DNA from: Nymphaea colorata
Taxonomy: Eukaryota; Streptophyta; Magnoliopsida; Nymphaeales; Nymphaeaceae
DNA: 64,000 bases
Direction of reading: 5' to 3'
Assembly: GCF_008831285.2 (NCBI RefSeq)
Contig: NC_045140.1
Span: 21,574,370-21,638,369, forward strand
Below, piece after piece: positions 1 to 13,259 of this stretch. Each line of letters opens with the position of its first letter. Position 1 is the first letter of the stretch. Below the pieces are notes generated by a model that saw only the letters and a program-made list of their open reading frames with translations, was not told the origin of the DNA and made no database searches. The position numbers were made by a program, and so were the translations under genes.

Positions 1-690
1 AAAGAAATGTACCTTGGTGTAGTGTATTTCTACAAAGAAACTAGGAAGCCCTCCAACTTCTTGTTTAAATCAATTACAATTTTCCTTTGCAGGCTTGGAA
101 ACAAAGCAATTTATTGCAATTTCTTGTCTGCACAACCTTTGTTAAAAAATGGTCTATCAATTCCAAACCAAATAAAGCCTTAGTCTTCAAACTGTAAGAG
201 TCTAGGCCGTCCCACTTTTTGGCTTATATCTTTTCCAATCTTTGGCATAAACTGATGGCTCTTTGCAGCAGACACTCAGCTGGTCATTCAACTAGATTGT
301 AGAAAACTTCTGCAGATAAGAGTAACAAGAACAATATTAAAAAAGAGATCTTTTAAAACATCTGGGGAGAAAGCATGGCATGGACACCCAGATTGACAGA
401 GGAAACAATGTAACTGAAATGGAAGTACTTCAGAGACAACACACCAAGACAAAGAGGTATACCGAGACATAGAGGCAAAACAAAAACCAGAATCACTCTA
501 CCATTCAAAAGCAAAAGAGTCTCACATCTACTTCGTGGGCAACACTAATTCGGGTTTCGGAGCATTAACCGTCAAGCTCTTGCTTTTTCATTTTAGGGTT
601 TTCAATTTCCTTCTAATCCATGTTTTAACTTTTACAAACCCACAAAGAAAAAGAACCCTAATCTGCTAAGCAAACAAAAGCAAAGCCACG
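1..690 (-). repeat. copy of RNL 5' flanking region; gene lies off the left edge
   Basis: Positions 1-530 align almost base for base with 17245-17760, which begins about 58 bases upstream of the start codon of RNL gene A. Positions 525-690 then match 18836-19025. I infer that another minus-strand RNL gene begins just outside the window on the left. Relative to the copy near gene A, this copy lacks about 1.08 kb. No coding sequence is seen here. Confidence 0.75.
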
Positions 691-694
691 GGTT

Positions 695-698
695 GAGA

Positions 699-749
<51 letters not shown>
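695..749. repeat. (GA)n microsatellite
   Basis: A GA dinucleotide run with one interruption by C near 711. A shorter, degenerate purine-rich tract occupies the matching place in the paralogous flank at about 19080-19170. Confidence 0.95.
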
Positions 750-750
<1 letters not shown>

Positions 751-769
751 ACTTAAACGAGTGGGGAGC

Positions 770-2106
770 CAGATTCAAGAAAGGGAGTTTCATTACCGTA
801 GAGATGTGTCCTCTAAACGTGGCGCCACCCCTCGAGGAAGAATGAAATGAAGCAGTTTCCTGGTTTGGCAGAAAAGGAGCGAAGCAAACTTTATAGGGAT
901 TTATATCAGAAATTTCCTGCTGGACTCGGGTCTCTTGCGGGGAAGGTAGAAGGGGTTTTCCTGGAAAAATTTTAGCAGCTGGAGTGTCGACGCCGAGGTA
1001 GGGATTTCACCATACGTGTCCACGTTAGCTCTGGGCCCAGTGCCAGCTTTCCACGTGTCTTCTCTTTGGTTTCATCTCCCCGCGTGTCTTTGACTGCAAG
1101 AATAACTGTTCCTTTTTCGGAAGCATGGCGATGGAAGAGGTCGATGTTGGCCAGGAGCGCTTCTGCGCTTTTTGCTTCACATAAACAGCTTCGGCGAAAG
1201 TAGCCATTAGAGCCGTCAAGTCCGCACACGGATTCTTGTTCCGATTGTCTTTTCAACCTGCCTTTCTCTTCTATTCAAGAAAATCAGGGGGAAACTGACG
1301 ACGAAAAAATGGATTCAAGCTTCTGCAATGGACCGAGGTAATATAAATTGATGAGATCTGTTCAAAGTCTTCATTGGAGCTGATGATGATCAGGGCAAGC
1401 AAATGTTCTGAGGTATTTAACGTGCATATTCAATTCTCCGACTGCGTCATTTGCGGGGACACGGCCGAGACATGGCTTTATGTTATGTGCTCAGAAACAT
1501 GCAATTTCTGGGACGAAGGGGACTTCGGTTCCCACCGTCGTAATATTTAATGATGGATGCGCTGCATCGGTTGACGCAGCCCGTGCAGGCTTTTCAGGAT
1601 CTTTCTCAACAAAAACACCACTGAGAAGATTGAAAAGCCCTCTGGGGTCTTCCCTTCTCAAGAGCCTTTTCTCCGCGCTTGCAGCTCCACAAGTTTCCAT
1701 TCATTTCTTTTGTAACGACAAGCAGCTTCCAGTTTATTCAAGCTCGAATTGGAAGTTGGGACTTGCGAGCCAATTTACGTCGAGCGTCTTCGGAACGCTG
1801 AAGCGCCTTTCCCTGCAGGCTTTGCAATGTCCCAAAGAATGCGGGAGATACGAGAAGGGTGGGGTCCTTCTTGCTAGTTCTTATGATGAAACACTTCTCT
1901 AAAAACACAGCAGCTTCCTTTATTTTGCTGGAAAAAAAAATTATCATAGTCAAACTAACTTTTATGTGGTTTGGATATAATGTTAGGTTTGGAAGATGAC
2001 AATTTTTCTTCGTTAGGACAGCCGGTAGCGGAGGTAGGTGTGGGCCACTTACCCAACCCACTCCTGTCAATATCAGCCACTGAAAAGTTTTATTGATAAG
2101 AGAGAA
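770..2106. other. intergenic, repeated RNL-flank module
   Basis: No convincing gene. The stretch around 800-860 (CCCTCGAGGAAGAATGAAA-like core) recurs near 4040, 8210, 19430 and 27530, so it belongs to a module found upstream of several RNL units. The part from about 1250 to 2106 has a shorter copy at 5290-5800. A 140-codon open frame on the plus strand at 1480-1902 has no recognisable features and is probably chance. Confidence 0.6.
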
Positions 2107-5100
2107 CTAGATTAGGATTTATGTAATATTCATACCTCAAGTCAATGTCCTATACACGCCAAACCCAACTATAAAATTTTTTAATTATGCCATTGAACAC
2201 AACTAGGGAAATTGTCTTGTGGGTAAACGTCCATCGTCAATGGATGAGATTTCCTTTGGATTTGTATTGGATATTTCTTTAGTATGACCTTCAAGTTAAT
2301 ATGACCTTCAAGTTAAGTCTAAGGTCACGTCATTCCGATGTGTAAAAGGAAATACTGGGGTAAACAATCTAATGTCTACTTGGGCATTCATAGACTCGTC
2401 AAAATCCGGCTAAGGTTGAAGTTAGAAGAGCCCATAGATCCAATTTTTCATTTATATACTAGAAAACACTTGCTTATCTTTTTATTGAGAAATGCATCTA
2501 CCAAAAGTGAAGGTATGTTCATGAATGAAAGAAGGGCACCACATTGACTTTGTTGGATCTAATGTCATCTTGAGAAATACATTTACAATAAGAGTGATCT
2601 ATACATGTTAGTTTTTTATCTTCTTTTTTACCCTATAGACCGCTAGCTAAGTCATTGGCCAGCCCTACTTGATATGGAGCGGGCTTGGGCTCGAGCCGGG
2701 CAGCAGCCTATAATTGCGACCCGAGCTTCATTCAAGAATCTAAACCCGAGCAGCAGCCTAGAATTTAAAAATATAAATATAAATATAAAATAATATATAA
2801 ATGTAATTTAATCATAACAAAATATATATAATTATATATAAATATTAAAATATTAAATAAATATAAATTATCTCACTTAATTGAACTGAGTAGGGCCCAC
2901 TCAAAAAGACCTAGCACTCAATTTCTAGGCTCAGGCCTAGGCCCAAGTCGGGGCCCGTTGGCGAGGCTTACTGCTTGTTGTTGGCTACGAACTTAAAAAA
3001 CTTTGTTTTTTTTTTTTGGGCCAAATGGCTCCTTTCCCTTTCATTATGTGGAAGTGGCTGTCCCTTGACATGCAGTTTGAAACATAAGAATCGTCACGGC
3101 TGCTTGTGTTTTCTTAATGAAATTAAAATTGTCAAAAACTCTAGCCATGTTACATTTGAATTTTTTTTTTCTTTTAGGTGATCCATGGATACACAATTGG
3201 TCATCTTTAATCCATTTCCTTGACCCCGATTTTATTGTGTAGAGAATTATGAGCAGCTGGAAATTGACAAGGGATTGCATACAGAGTACATAGGCCTTGG
3301 TAGGAACCCGTCATTCTAATGCGGCCATTTTTTTCCCCTCTTGCTCTACCGAGCGCAGGATAGATGGGCAAGCGGGGTTGCATGAGGCATATTGTGACTG
3401 TTTCTGAATATTAACTTTTTGGTCGTTTTGTCACCTACGGTGTCCGCAGCTGGCGATGGGAAGGAGAGTGAGACGATAGGGACAGGAAGAAGGCCTGGAA
3501 GTGTCGGTTGCTGAGGGCCCAAAAGGCCAAGGGGATGCTGTATTTGAGACGAGGGGAAGATGGTAGGTAGGTGGGAATAAAGAAGTGAGACCTACAAAAA
3601 TTAACAAAACCCATGTGATTCAAGAGGAGTGGGCCAAGAGAGTGAGAAGAGAAAGGAGTTAGCATCCTCAATTAAACGCGCCGACACTCTATAGGCCACG
3701 TGCATCCGTTAGTAAAGAGGAAAGGCGGCTCAGAATGAGGTGAATCACTATCCCGGGAAGGCTCTAGAGAAGAGGTTGTCGCCGGAAATATAGGCTAGAC
3801 GCCGGAAAATCACCCTGAGAATTGCAACGAAACCCACGAACTTCCACTCTAAGGTTCTGTATACGTGGAGATCAAAATGCTTGGAGTATATAAGTGCAAT
3901 ATATTTGCTCTCTCAGTGGCTTTTATCGACCAGTGGGGAGCCAAAATCGGAGACGGCAGTTTCATAACCATAGACCTGCCCGTTCGATTTCCCGGCCTCT
4001 CTCCCCTCGCCTGAACCCAAATCGGAGCCAAAGTCCCTCGAGGAAAAAATGAAAAGAAGCAGTCTGCTGGTTTGGATGGGGGAGTAACGCCTCTGGAAAG
4101 GTGGCAGCTTCATTTCTTGGAATTTAAATGCGAAGGAGAGAGGCATTTTCCGGCATCCGCCGTCTACCACGTGCAGGGACCTACGGGGAAAATGTAGGGG
4201 GACTTCCCGGAATACTGGGGGCGTAACCAACAACCAGGAGTTGTAGAGAAACATGTAAATATGAATTAAATAGGATTCCATTTGAAGCTAGAAAAGCGGC
4301 AAACCACTCAATCCTAAAGTAGTCCCTTTTGGAGTCCGATTTGTAATAACCTTCTACAAATTTTAAAATACCCCAATTTTCAGTTAATTATTTTGGGCGC
4401 ATAAATGTGCACGCAACTCCCTCTCCCTTAGGTGCATAAAGAACCGAAGAACGCTGACGCTGAGGTAGCTGAGTTATTAAGGGAGACAAGTTATGAAACC
4501 CTCTATTGAGAAGGGGAGGAAAGGACCGAAGAACGCTGAGGTAGCTGATTCTAGGAAAGCTAACTGACTGCAGGAATGCAAAATTGTTCTTCACCAAGAG
4601 AATGGTCATAGGAAGAAGCTAGCCATGGCCACGCGAGCTTCTGGACGTCACATAAACAACTTCGGCGAAAGGAGCCATTAGAACTCTCAAGTCCGCAGGT
4701 CGATTCTTGTACCGATTGTCTTTTCAACCTGCCTTTCTCTTGTATTCAAGAAAAGCAGGAGGAGCCTGACGGCCTGACGATGAAAAGATGGATCCGAGCT
4801 TCTGCAACGGAACGAAGTGATATAAATCAATAAGAAGTATTCAAAGACTTCATCCAAGCTGACGATGATCATGGCAAGCAAATCTAGCAATGAAATAGTC
4901 TTTCCACGACTTCCCTTCTTTTCATGAAAAAAGAAAAAGTCATAGATCAGAGTAAGTTTAGTATGGCCTCGCAATAAGGTCATCCTTTAAAGACAAGACA
5001 ATTTTTCTCCGCTAAGGCAGCTGGAGAAATTCTCTTCTACAAATATCGGCTAATCTGCAATTAATGAGATTGATGGAACTTTCCCACTTGTTGAGTGTGG

Positions 5101-5280
5101 TAGAGGTAGAAAAACATGAAGCAGAAAGGTGGTTGATCAATATGCATGAATGGAACAGAAAAGGGAAAAGTGATAGTTTCGCAATAGAAATCCTCCTGGA
5201 AGCGTAAAAATTTAAAATTTGGTTCCGGGTTCAGACTGCTATTGTCGATCGAATTGCTGCTACAACTTGACTGAAATACT
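2107..5280. repeat. first copy of a large imperfect tandem duplication
   Basis: This segment is repeated at about 5790-10480. Matching landmarks are 2110/5790, 2640/6255, 3000/6640, 3435/7575, 3720/7845, 4060/8240, 4390/8840, 4560/9790 and 5050/10240. The second copy carries extra sequence, including a MITE-like element at 7124-7555 and an AT-rich stretch at about 8980-9760. No gene is recognised in either copy. Confidence 0.7.
2640..2985. mobile_element. foldback MITE-like element, GGGCC-rich ends
   Basis: GC-rich ends of roughly 60 bases (GGGCTTGGGCTCGAGCCGGG on the left, CTAGGCCCAAGTCGGGGCCC on the right) flank an AT-rich core and are imperfect inverted repeats of each other. Related elements lie at 6255-6590, 21740-22045 and 29100-29410. 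No coding capacity. The non-autonomous DNA transposon call is inferred from structure only. Confidence 0.5.
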
Positions 5281-5621
5281 TGATCGAATTCCGCACATGG
5301 ATTCTCTTTCCGATTGTCTTTTCAACCTGCCTTTCTCTTATATTCAGGAAAATCAGGGGGAAACTGACGGCCTCTGACGATAAAAGGATGGATTCAAGCT
5401 TCTGCAATGGACCGAAGTGATGTAAATTGATAAGAACTATTCAAAGTCTTCATTGAAGCTGATGATGATCATGGCAAGCAAATGTTCTGGGAAGCAATGC
5501 TCCAGCTTTCGGTAGGCAATTTCTGAGGTATTTAACGTGCATATTCAATTCTCCGTCTGCGTCATATTCAATTCTTCATCCAAAAGCATACCAGCTTCCT
5601 TTATTTTGCTAAAAAATATAG

Positions 5622-5641
5622 ATATATATATATATATATAT
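5622..5641. repeat. (AT)n microsatellite
   Basis: A short pure AT dinucleotide run within the second copy of the 1250-2106 module. Confidence 0.85.
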
Positions 5642-6254
5642 CATACGTCAAACTAGCTTTTATATGGTTTGGATATAATGTCAAGTTTTAAAAATGACAA
5701 ATTTTCTTTGCTAGACAGCCACTAGGGGAGGTAGGTGTGAACTGGTGTGAGCGACTACCCACGCCGGTCAATACCAGCCCCTAAAAAGTTTTATTAAGAG
5801 AGAACTAGATTTGGGTTTATGTAATATCCATACCTCACGTCAATGTCCTATAGGCACCAAAGGTTACCGCCCCTTTAATAAAATTTTCTAACTACCCCGT
5901 TGAAGACAGCTAGGGAAATTGTCTTCGGTGTAAATGTCCAACCCCAATGGATGAGATTGCCTGTGGATTTGTATTGAAAATTTCTTCGGTATGACCTTCA
6001 CGTAAGTCTAAGGCCACATCATTCTGACGTGTAAAAGGAAATACAGGGGTAAACAATCCAATTTCTGCCTTGGCATTCATAGACTTGTCATATATATGCT
6101 AGAAAACACTTGCTTTGCTTTTTATTGAGAAATGCATCTACCTACCACAAGAGAAGGTATGTTCATGAAAGAAGGGCACCACATTGTCATTTTGAGAAAT
6201 ACATTTACAAGAAGTGGTGATCTATACATGTTCGTTTTTTATCTTCTTTTTTAC

Positions 6255-6590
6255 CCTACCGACCGCTAGCTAAGTCATGTGGCCAGCCCTACCTGAGAAG
6301 AAGCGGGCTTGGTCTAGGGCTCGTGCCGGGCAACAACTTATAATTGTGGCCCGAGCTACGTTCAAGAATCTAAACCTAAGTTTGGTCCAACCCAATTAAC
6401 ATTAAAAATATATTTTTAAATATAAAATAATATATAAATGTAAATCATAATAAAAATTATATAATTATATATATAATAAAAATTTAATAAAGTGGAGCCC
6501 ACCCAAGCTGACTTGTCGCTCAATTTATGGGCTTGGGCCTAGGCCCAAGTCAGGCCTGACGTCCAGGCTTACCGCTAGTTGTTGGCTAGT
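6255..6590. mobile_element. foldback MITE-like element, GGGCC-rich ends
   Basis: Second member of the family at 2640-2985, carried along by the tandem duplication. The ends are GC-rich and imperfectly inverted; the core is AT-rich. Confidence 0.45.
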
Positions 6591-7123
6591 GCGAGCATCC
6601 TTCCACCATGCATGCAAAAGACAGAACTTGTTTTTGGTTCAATGGCTCCTTCATCTTTCATGATGTAGAAATGGTTGGCCATTGACATGTAGTAGTTTGA
6701 AACATAACAATCACAATCGTTCACGGCTGCTTGTGTTTTCTTAAACGAATTTAAAATTGTCAAAAAAACTCTAGCTGTGTTACATTTGACTTTTTTTTTT
6801 CCTTTTGGGTGGGTAAACAATGTTCTCTTTAATCCCTTTTCCTTGACCCGGATTTTAATGTGTACATAATTATGAGCAGCTGGAAACAAGGAATTCCATA
6901 TAGTTACGCAATGCATTGGCCTTGTCGGTTTCTCTTTTATCTTTTCTTTTCCTATTTTGCTTAAGGAGCCCAGTATAGATGGCCAAGCAAGGGTGCATGA
7001 GGCGGCATGTCTAGTCATATTTAATTATTGCAGTCCCCACTTTACTTGGAGGATGTGAGTTTGAGTAGAGCAGCAAGTGTGAGCAGTCTTCAGAAATATT
7101 GTGAAAGATTAATGTTTATTAAG

Positions 7124-7555
7124 GATGTCAATATATCTTATTCGGATTGGATATCTGACTTTAAAAAAAAATAGATATGAAAAAAAAATTAATTTCATAA
7201 AAAATAGAATCAGATTCGGATTTAAGAAACAAAATGACATTTGATCAGATTCAGATTTAGATAAACATAACATTTGGTCAGATTGGAATTCAGATCGGGG
7301 TTAGTTTTAAACAAATATCTTATATCTAATATCTAATGTTCTTGCATTTTAAAAATGGACGAGCTTTGGCTCAAAATTTGGTTTCAGAATTGGATATGAA
7401 TATAAAAGTCAGCAGAGCGTAATTCAGATTTCAAATTCAGATTCATATATTCTTTGTCCAAATTTTAAATCTGAATTATCGTATTAATGTTTGAATATCC
7501 AAATAGACAAATACAATTAAAAGTATATCTAATTCGAATAGGATCCGTTGACATC
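7124..7555. mobile_element. MITE-like element with GATGTCAA termini
   Basis: A 432-base AT-rich stretch starts with GATGTCAA and ends with the reverse complement TTGACATC. About 30 bases at each end form imperfect terminal inverted repeats sharing TATTCG and GATAT blocks. It is absent from the corresponding place in the other duplicate copy (near 3418), which supports insertion after duplication. No open frame. A related GATGTCAACGGATCC-like start is seen at 41628. Confidence 0.6.
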
Positions 7556-10500
7556 AATTGTTTGGTCGTTTTGTCACCTACTCCTATAAAAAGGTGCCCG
7601 CAGGCAAGAACTCTGGCGATGGGAAGGAGAGTGAGACGATAGGGACAGGAAGAAGGCCTGGAAGTGTCGGTTGCTGAGGGGCCAAAAGGCCAAGGGAATC
7701 CTCACGAGGCGAAGGTGGTAGGTAGGTGGGAATAAAGAAGTGAGACCCACAAAAATTAACAAAACCCATGTGATTCAAGAGGAGTGAGAAGAGAAAGGAG
7801 TTAGCATCCTCAATTAAACGCGCCGACACTCGTGCATCCGTTAGTAAAGAAGAAAGGCGGCTCAGAATGAGGTGAATCACTATCCCGGGAAGGCTCTACA
7901 GAAGAGGTTGTCGCCGGAAATATAGGCTAGACGCCGGAAAATCACCCTGAGAATTGCAACGAAACCCACGAACTTCCACTCTAAGGTTCTCTTTGAATAC
8001 CCTGGAACTAAATACTTGGACATCAAAATGCTTGGAACATATAAGTGCAATATATTTCCTCTCTCAGTGGCTTTTATCGAGCTGCAGGGAGGGAGCACTT
8101 AAACCAGTGGGAAGCCAAGATCAGAGAGGGGCAGTTTCATAACCATAGACCTGCCCGTTCAATTTTCGGCCAACCCTGCCCTCGCCTGAACCCAAATCGG
8201 AGCCAAAATCTCTCGAGGAAGAATTAAAAGAAGCACTCTGCTGGTTTGGATGGGGGAGTAACGCCACTTTATAAATCTGGAAAGGCGGCAGCTTCATTTT
8301 TTAGAATTGAAATGCCAAGGAGAGTGGCATTTTCCGGCATCCCCCGTCTACCATGTGCAGGGACCCGCGGAGAAAATGTAGGGGGACTTCCCGGAACACT
8401 GGGGACGGAACCAACAAAGAGGAATTGTAGAGAAACATGTAAATATGAATTAAATAGGATTCCATTTGAAGCTAGAAAAGTGGCAAACCACTCAATCCTA
8501 AAGTAGCCTCCTTTGGAGTCTGACTTTTAGTAGTAACCTGCTTCTACAGGAAAAAAAGTTAATGATTAAAAAAAGTTTTTTTTTTTTTTTTCTATACTAC
8601 AATTCCATTCTTGCATATATTGTTTCTTGCAACTCTCACTTCTATTCTATGCACCTTTCGCTGCTGTCAGGCTGGTTATATAAGTACACAAATTTATGCA
8701 CCATCCCATGTAATAGTCAGACTGACTCAGGTTATAAAAAGAAAATCTTTCTGTACAAAGATCAAAATGGTAATAGAAAAATTAGAAGTCAAAAAAATAT
8801 TTCTTTTTATAAAATTTTAAAAATAGCCCAATTCTCAGTTAATTATATTGGGTGCATATATGTGCACGCAGCTCCCTCTCCTTTAGGTGCATAAAGAACC
8901 GAAGAACGCTGACGCTGAGGTAGCTGAGTTATTATGAGAGACAAGTTATGAAACCCGCTATTGAGAAGTAGAGGAAAATATAAAAGATTGAGGAATAGAA
9001 GAAAGTGTTGAAAAGATATTAAAAAGGCAAAACAATTAAAAAATGAAAAACTTTATTTCATTAAACATGCATCCATGATTCTTAATTACACAATGTAGAG
9101 AAAGTACTTAAATAGATAACATTCCCATAATCTTGGAAACTAAATCTAATTTTATGAAAAGATTTTATTTTTCATTATCATTAATTTTGATTTATCTTGT
9201 CATGATTCTTTCTTATTTTTCATTATCATTAATTTTGATTTATCTTGTTAGGATTCTTTCTTTGAATCTCTTTAGATACGACTTCCTTTCAAACTTACTA
9301 CTTACATTCTCCCTCAAATTGGATGATGAATTTAAAAGTTTAAGTTTGCTGTTGTTCATTCAATCTCTTTGATGGTGATTCGGTGAGCCCAAATTTGTCT
9401 CATGAAGTTTTGCTTCAAAAGGATCAAGCCCTTGCTTTGAGGAAGAAGACATTGATCTCTTTGGTCTTCTCAAGTCATCTTTGGGCTTGAATCTTTTTCT
9501 CTTGCTTTTGTAAATGCCAAAGTTGAAAAAAATATAAAAGAAGCGAAACAAACAATTAAAAACTTAATTTTGTTAAATATGCATGGTTTTTCATCGTGTA
9601 AGACATCATAAATCTTAATTACACAACGCAGAGAAAGTGCTTAAATAAGTGACTTTCCTATAATTTTGGCAATGATAAGTTTGAAAACTAAATATAATTT
9701 TATGAAAAGAATTTATTCTTTTTATCGTTAATTTTGATTTATCAGATTCTTAAAAATGATTGAAGGACGCAGAGGTAGTTGAATCTACCAAAGCTGACTG
9801 CCGGAATGCAAAATTGTCCTTCACCAAAAGCATGGTCATAGGACGGAGTTGGCCATGGCAGTGCGAGCTTCTGGACATCACCTAAACAACTTCGCGAAAG
9901 GTGCCATTATAACTGTCAAGTCCTCACGCCAATTCTTGTACCGATTGTCTTTTCAACCTGCCTTTCTCTTGTACTCAAAGCAGGAGGTGCCTGACGGCCT
10001 GACAATGAAAAGATGGATCCAAGCTTCTGCAACGGAACTAAGTGATATAAATTAAATAAGAACTATTCAAAGACTTCATCGAAGCTGGCGATGATCATGG
10101 CAAGCAAATCTAGCACTTCCCTTACTTTCATGAAAAAAAAAAATCATAGATCAGAATAAGTTTTGTATGGTCTCACAATAAGGATATGCTTTAAAGATAA
10201 GACAGTTTTTCTCCGCTAAGACAGCTGGGGAAATTCTCTTCTGCAAATATCGGTTAATCTGCAATTAATGAGATTGATGGAACTTTCCAACTAGCTGAGG
10301 GTGGTAGAGGTAGAAAAACATGAAGCAGAAAGGCGGTTGATCAATATGCATGAAGGGAACAGAAAAGGGAAGAGTGACATAGTTTTGCAATTGAAATCCT
10401 CCCGGAAGCGTAAACATTCAAAATTTAATTCCGGGTTCAGAATGATATTGACATTCAAAATTTAACTATTGACGATCGAGTTGCTGCTACTACTTGACTG

Positions 10501-10939
10501 AATTACTGATGCTACATCTGAAATGCATCAACCCATTGTGACTGTCCCTGAACAATGACTTCTTGGCTCCTTTTGTCGCCTACTCCATATAAAAAGTTGA
10601 CATATATCCTGTGAGATACAACTGCATGCCTACGACACCAAATGTCTCTCATCAGCTGCGGGAATGCCAGTTTTCCAACTCAGATCGAATATGTTTGGAG
10701 TTATAATTTTCTAGGAGTTGGTGCAATATGGGTAACGTAGGAAGCAAAAAGTTGAATGTTTGATGGAAATAAAGACAATCACAAACAGAGAAGAAACGGG
10801 ACGGGAATCCCATCTCTGGCATGTTTGCATTGGAAAAAATTCAAAGTAGAAATTGTATCCCATGAGCATAAACATTTTAGATTTGAAACTTGAGAATGCT
10901 ATGCACCGTCGGTCTCGCTGTCTCCTCATAAAACACAAC

Positions 10940-11430
10940 TGGCACCGGTGACGACCATCACAGTTGTAGCTTTTGTGGTGAAGCGATCACCAGTATAGAT
11001 CTATCGCTACTTACACAGCCATCCTCAAGAGTACCGGCGAAATAACTCACCGCTATAGCCTGGGTGTCCTAACTGCGTCCTAAATCACTCAGGCTTTTCT
11101 ATTTTATTGCCGCACTCGAGTTACATCGAGTCGAGTCGAGTGCGCACTGGACATAGGTGCGGCTCCGATTCACACCGAGCCTAATTAGAATGTCATATTA
11201 CTAAATTACTATGCAATACAATTATTCAAGTATGTTGTATACATTAATAACTTAATAATTGTAATAATAACATGTACATGCTTATTCTGTTATATAAATA
11301 ATAAATTAATAATAATAATAATAATAAATACCCTCAAGGTACCGTTATGAGTACCGGCGATAGTAATCACCTGTACCAGTAGGTACCGCAAAAGAGCAAT
11401 TGCTACGAACGCCATAGATTTAGTCCTCAT
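10940..11430. mobile_element. candidate foldback element
   Basis: The left part (about 10940-11000) and the reverse complement of the right part (about 11350-11430) share blocks such as GTAGC, TTTTGTGGT/TTTTGCGGT, ACCAGTA/ACTGGTA and CTATCGC, forming an imperfect inverted repeat around an AT-rich core with an AAT microsatellite (11300-11330). It sits between the duplicated flank and an RNL relic. Element identity is uncertain. Confidence 0.35.
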
Positions 11431-11439
11431 AATAACACA

Positions 11440-11555
11440 TAGCTACGACATTCGAACTCGATCTTGAAGAGGATCAGCGTCTTCCTCACTTCCCTGATCG
11501 CTCTTATTAAGCCCTCGATCATAGAGAGAACTGATTCGAAAATCGGCTCCACCAT
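11440..11555 (-). pseudogene. RNL relic: first ~36 codons of an RPW8 domain
   Basis: Reading the minus strand from an ATG at 11555, the frame gives MVEPIFESVLSMIEGL and then IREVRKT-like residues, which closely match the N-termini of genes B and C (MVEPI, IIKGLI, EEVRKT). The match ends after about 36 codons. The upstream flank (11556-11665) resembles the 5' flank of gene C near 39475-39600, including a CAGCCGGAT block. No NB-ARC sequence follows at lower coordinates, so this is a truncated copy. Confidence 0.75.
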
Positions 11556-12319
11556 TTTTGCTTTTTCCTCAACTTAATTCGCCGCTTTTGCCAATCCAAG
11601 CGGTCGTCACTAACTCCTCTAAAATCTCGCTAATGGGGAATTCAGCCGGATTAGAAATATCGCGTGGTTTTAAAATCTTAGGTTTCAATGAGCTTCTTTA
11701 GCATTCTCTCTCTACCTTTACCTGTCAGACCCTCCCCCTTCTGATTTGCCCAATTTGAAGTTCATGAATTTCAAAAGAGATCCTAAATTATCAAAGACAA
11801 AGATCTGCAGTGTAATAGTCCAAAATATAAAATCTCAAACCCATAGTTTTTACAGTAAAGGTGAGGATTTGAGATCCACGTTGGAGCAGATGGTGAAATC
11901 TATCACTGGATTCCAGCTATCATGGATTTGGGAGGAATTGATATCCGTGGAGAATCCAACCCAACTTTAAGGTTTTACCTTTTTATTTTGTAATTTTTAA
12001 ATCAACTTTCAACATTTGAAAAATTGTTTTCAAAATCGTGATTCAGCCCAAATATTTAAGTTCTATTAACTTGGTTCAATAAAAGTTTTTTAAATAAAAT
12101 ACTCTTTATATTTTAAAGAACTCTTTTGATTGAATGCCGACATTGACAAACATTGGCATCGAGGAACTTCTCATTTCAGCAGTCAAACATTTCCTCGAAA
12201 TTAGTTAAGAAATACTTTTAAAATATCTAGTAAATCAAGGAAAAAACTAATATAAAATGACTCATCCGGCCAAAGCAGCACCATTTTAATTTACAATAAG
12301 TAGAAGACGTTAAGTTACA

Positions 12320-13200
12320 TGTTAGCACCATCGGCCTTCTTGACTTGGTCTTGACACTCACCCAAAGGGTCAAGACATCTTCAATTCATCATAGATGACA
12401 TCTCTTAGGCCCTCGAGATTGATTGCCAATCTTCCCAGAGCATTTTCTGAAGTCAATTTTTTCCAAGCAATGCAGCATGCATATGCTCGACCCCCCGATC
12501 GAAGGAGATCAGCAATAGTTGAGCCCACTTACCTTCCGCTTGCCCTCATTCGGGGAACACTGCAAGACGACGGAGTGGGTGTTTCCGGTGTTGGTGAGCT
12601 AGACCCAAACCGGTGAACAGGGAGATCCCAGGCCTAGCCGCCGCCGATGAAGACGAACCGGGAGCCATCTTAGCTCAGCCTGCCACAGCGAACAGCCAAC
12701 GGGCCCAATGCAGATTAGCATCAGAGGACAGTGAGTTCAGGGCTGGGACGGACCGTATCGAGCTTCATGGGTAATTGGGTTAGGGATGCTGGCCGGCTTG
12801 GGGAAAATAACTTGTAATGGCCTTAACCTCCCGTGAGATTTTAAGCTAGGGGAGATCCTTGGGTGTAGCATAGGGCTCAGCAACGCCTCGGCAGCCTCTC
12901 GACCACTCTCGGCAGGCCGACCCTATAAATTGGAATCAGAGCAATCACCTAGCAAGCAGCGAGCTATGCTGTTGGGAAGATACTGTATATCCAAACAGTG
13001 GAAGAGATCAAGAAATCTCAGTTTCTTTAGTTCATGTAAAGAATCCGGGCAGCCTTTCCAGTGATGTGCATGCAGACAGCCTCAAGACCTCTTAACTTGA
13101 TCAACCTACAGATTTCCTCAAGCAACTCACTTAAATCGTGGCAGTTAGTAATGCTCAGCTTCTACAGATCGTGGCCCTAATTTTCAGGCCAGCTTCATGA
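12320..13200 (-). pseudogene. RNL relic: degenerate last exon (LRR) split by an insertion
   Basis: Minus-strand translation of 13000-13200 gives LSITNCHDLSEL-like LRR sequence, and 12320-12486 gives INLEGLRDVI followed by stop codons, matching the end of the D/E/F-type exon 5. The two halves are contiguous in genes D, E and F but are separated here by 477 bases (12488-12964). Several stops and frameshifts are present. The relic starts only about 60 bases beyond the stop codon of gene A, so it may be the tail of an older gene that A replaced or overran. Confidence 0.8.
12488..12964. mobile_element. 477-bp insertion with 6-bp target duplication
   Basis: The insertion interrupts the RNL relic and is bordered on both sides by TATGCT (12482-12487 and 12965-12970), a sequence present once at this place in intact paralogues. 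It is clearly more GC-rich than its surroundings. Near its right end is TTGGAATCAGAGC, resembling a retrotransposon primer-binding site (TTGGTATCAGAGC). The ends are not TG...CA, so it is not a simple solo LTR. A small TRIM- or SINE-like element is possible; the class is unresolved. Confidence 0.55.
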
Positions 13201-13259
13201 AAACTCTACATGTTGTTACCTTTGCCAAACGAGCCCGGGGCACTGGATAGTCTTAATTA

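Larger units (their letters stand above)
5790..10480. repeat. second copy of the large tandem duplication
   Basis: Matches 2107-5280 in the same order and orientation, with insertions. The extra stretch at about 8980-9760 is AT-rich and itself contains an internal duplication: the TTTTCATTATCATTAATTTT motif near 9170 recurs near 9220, and the poly-lysine-codon-rich region near 9020 recurs near 9540. No gene seen. Confidence 0.65.

Noticed and set aside
1480..1902. 140-codon plus-strand frame
   Set aside because: It has no domain, no introns or neighbours to support it, and overlaps a repeated flank module. Its residue composition looks random.
12488..12964. Calling the GC-rich insertion a solo LTR
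   Set aside because: The target duplication is clear, but the ends are not TG...CA and no second LTR or internal domain is visible.
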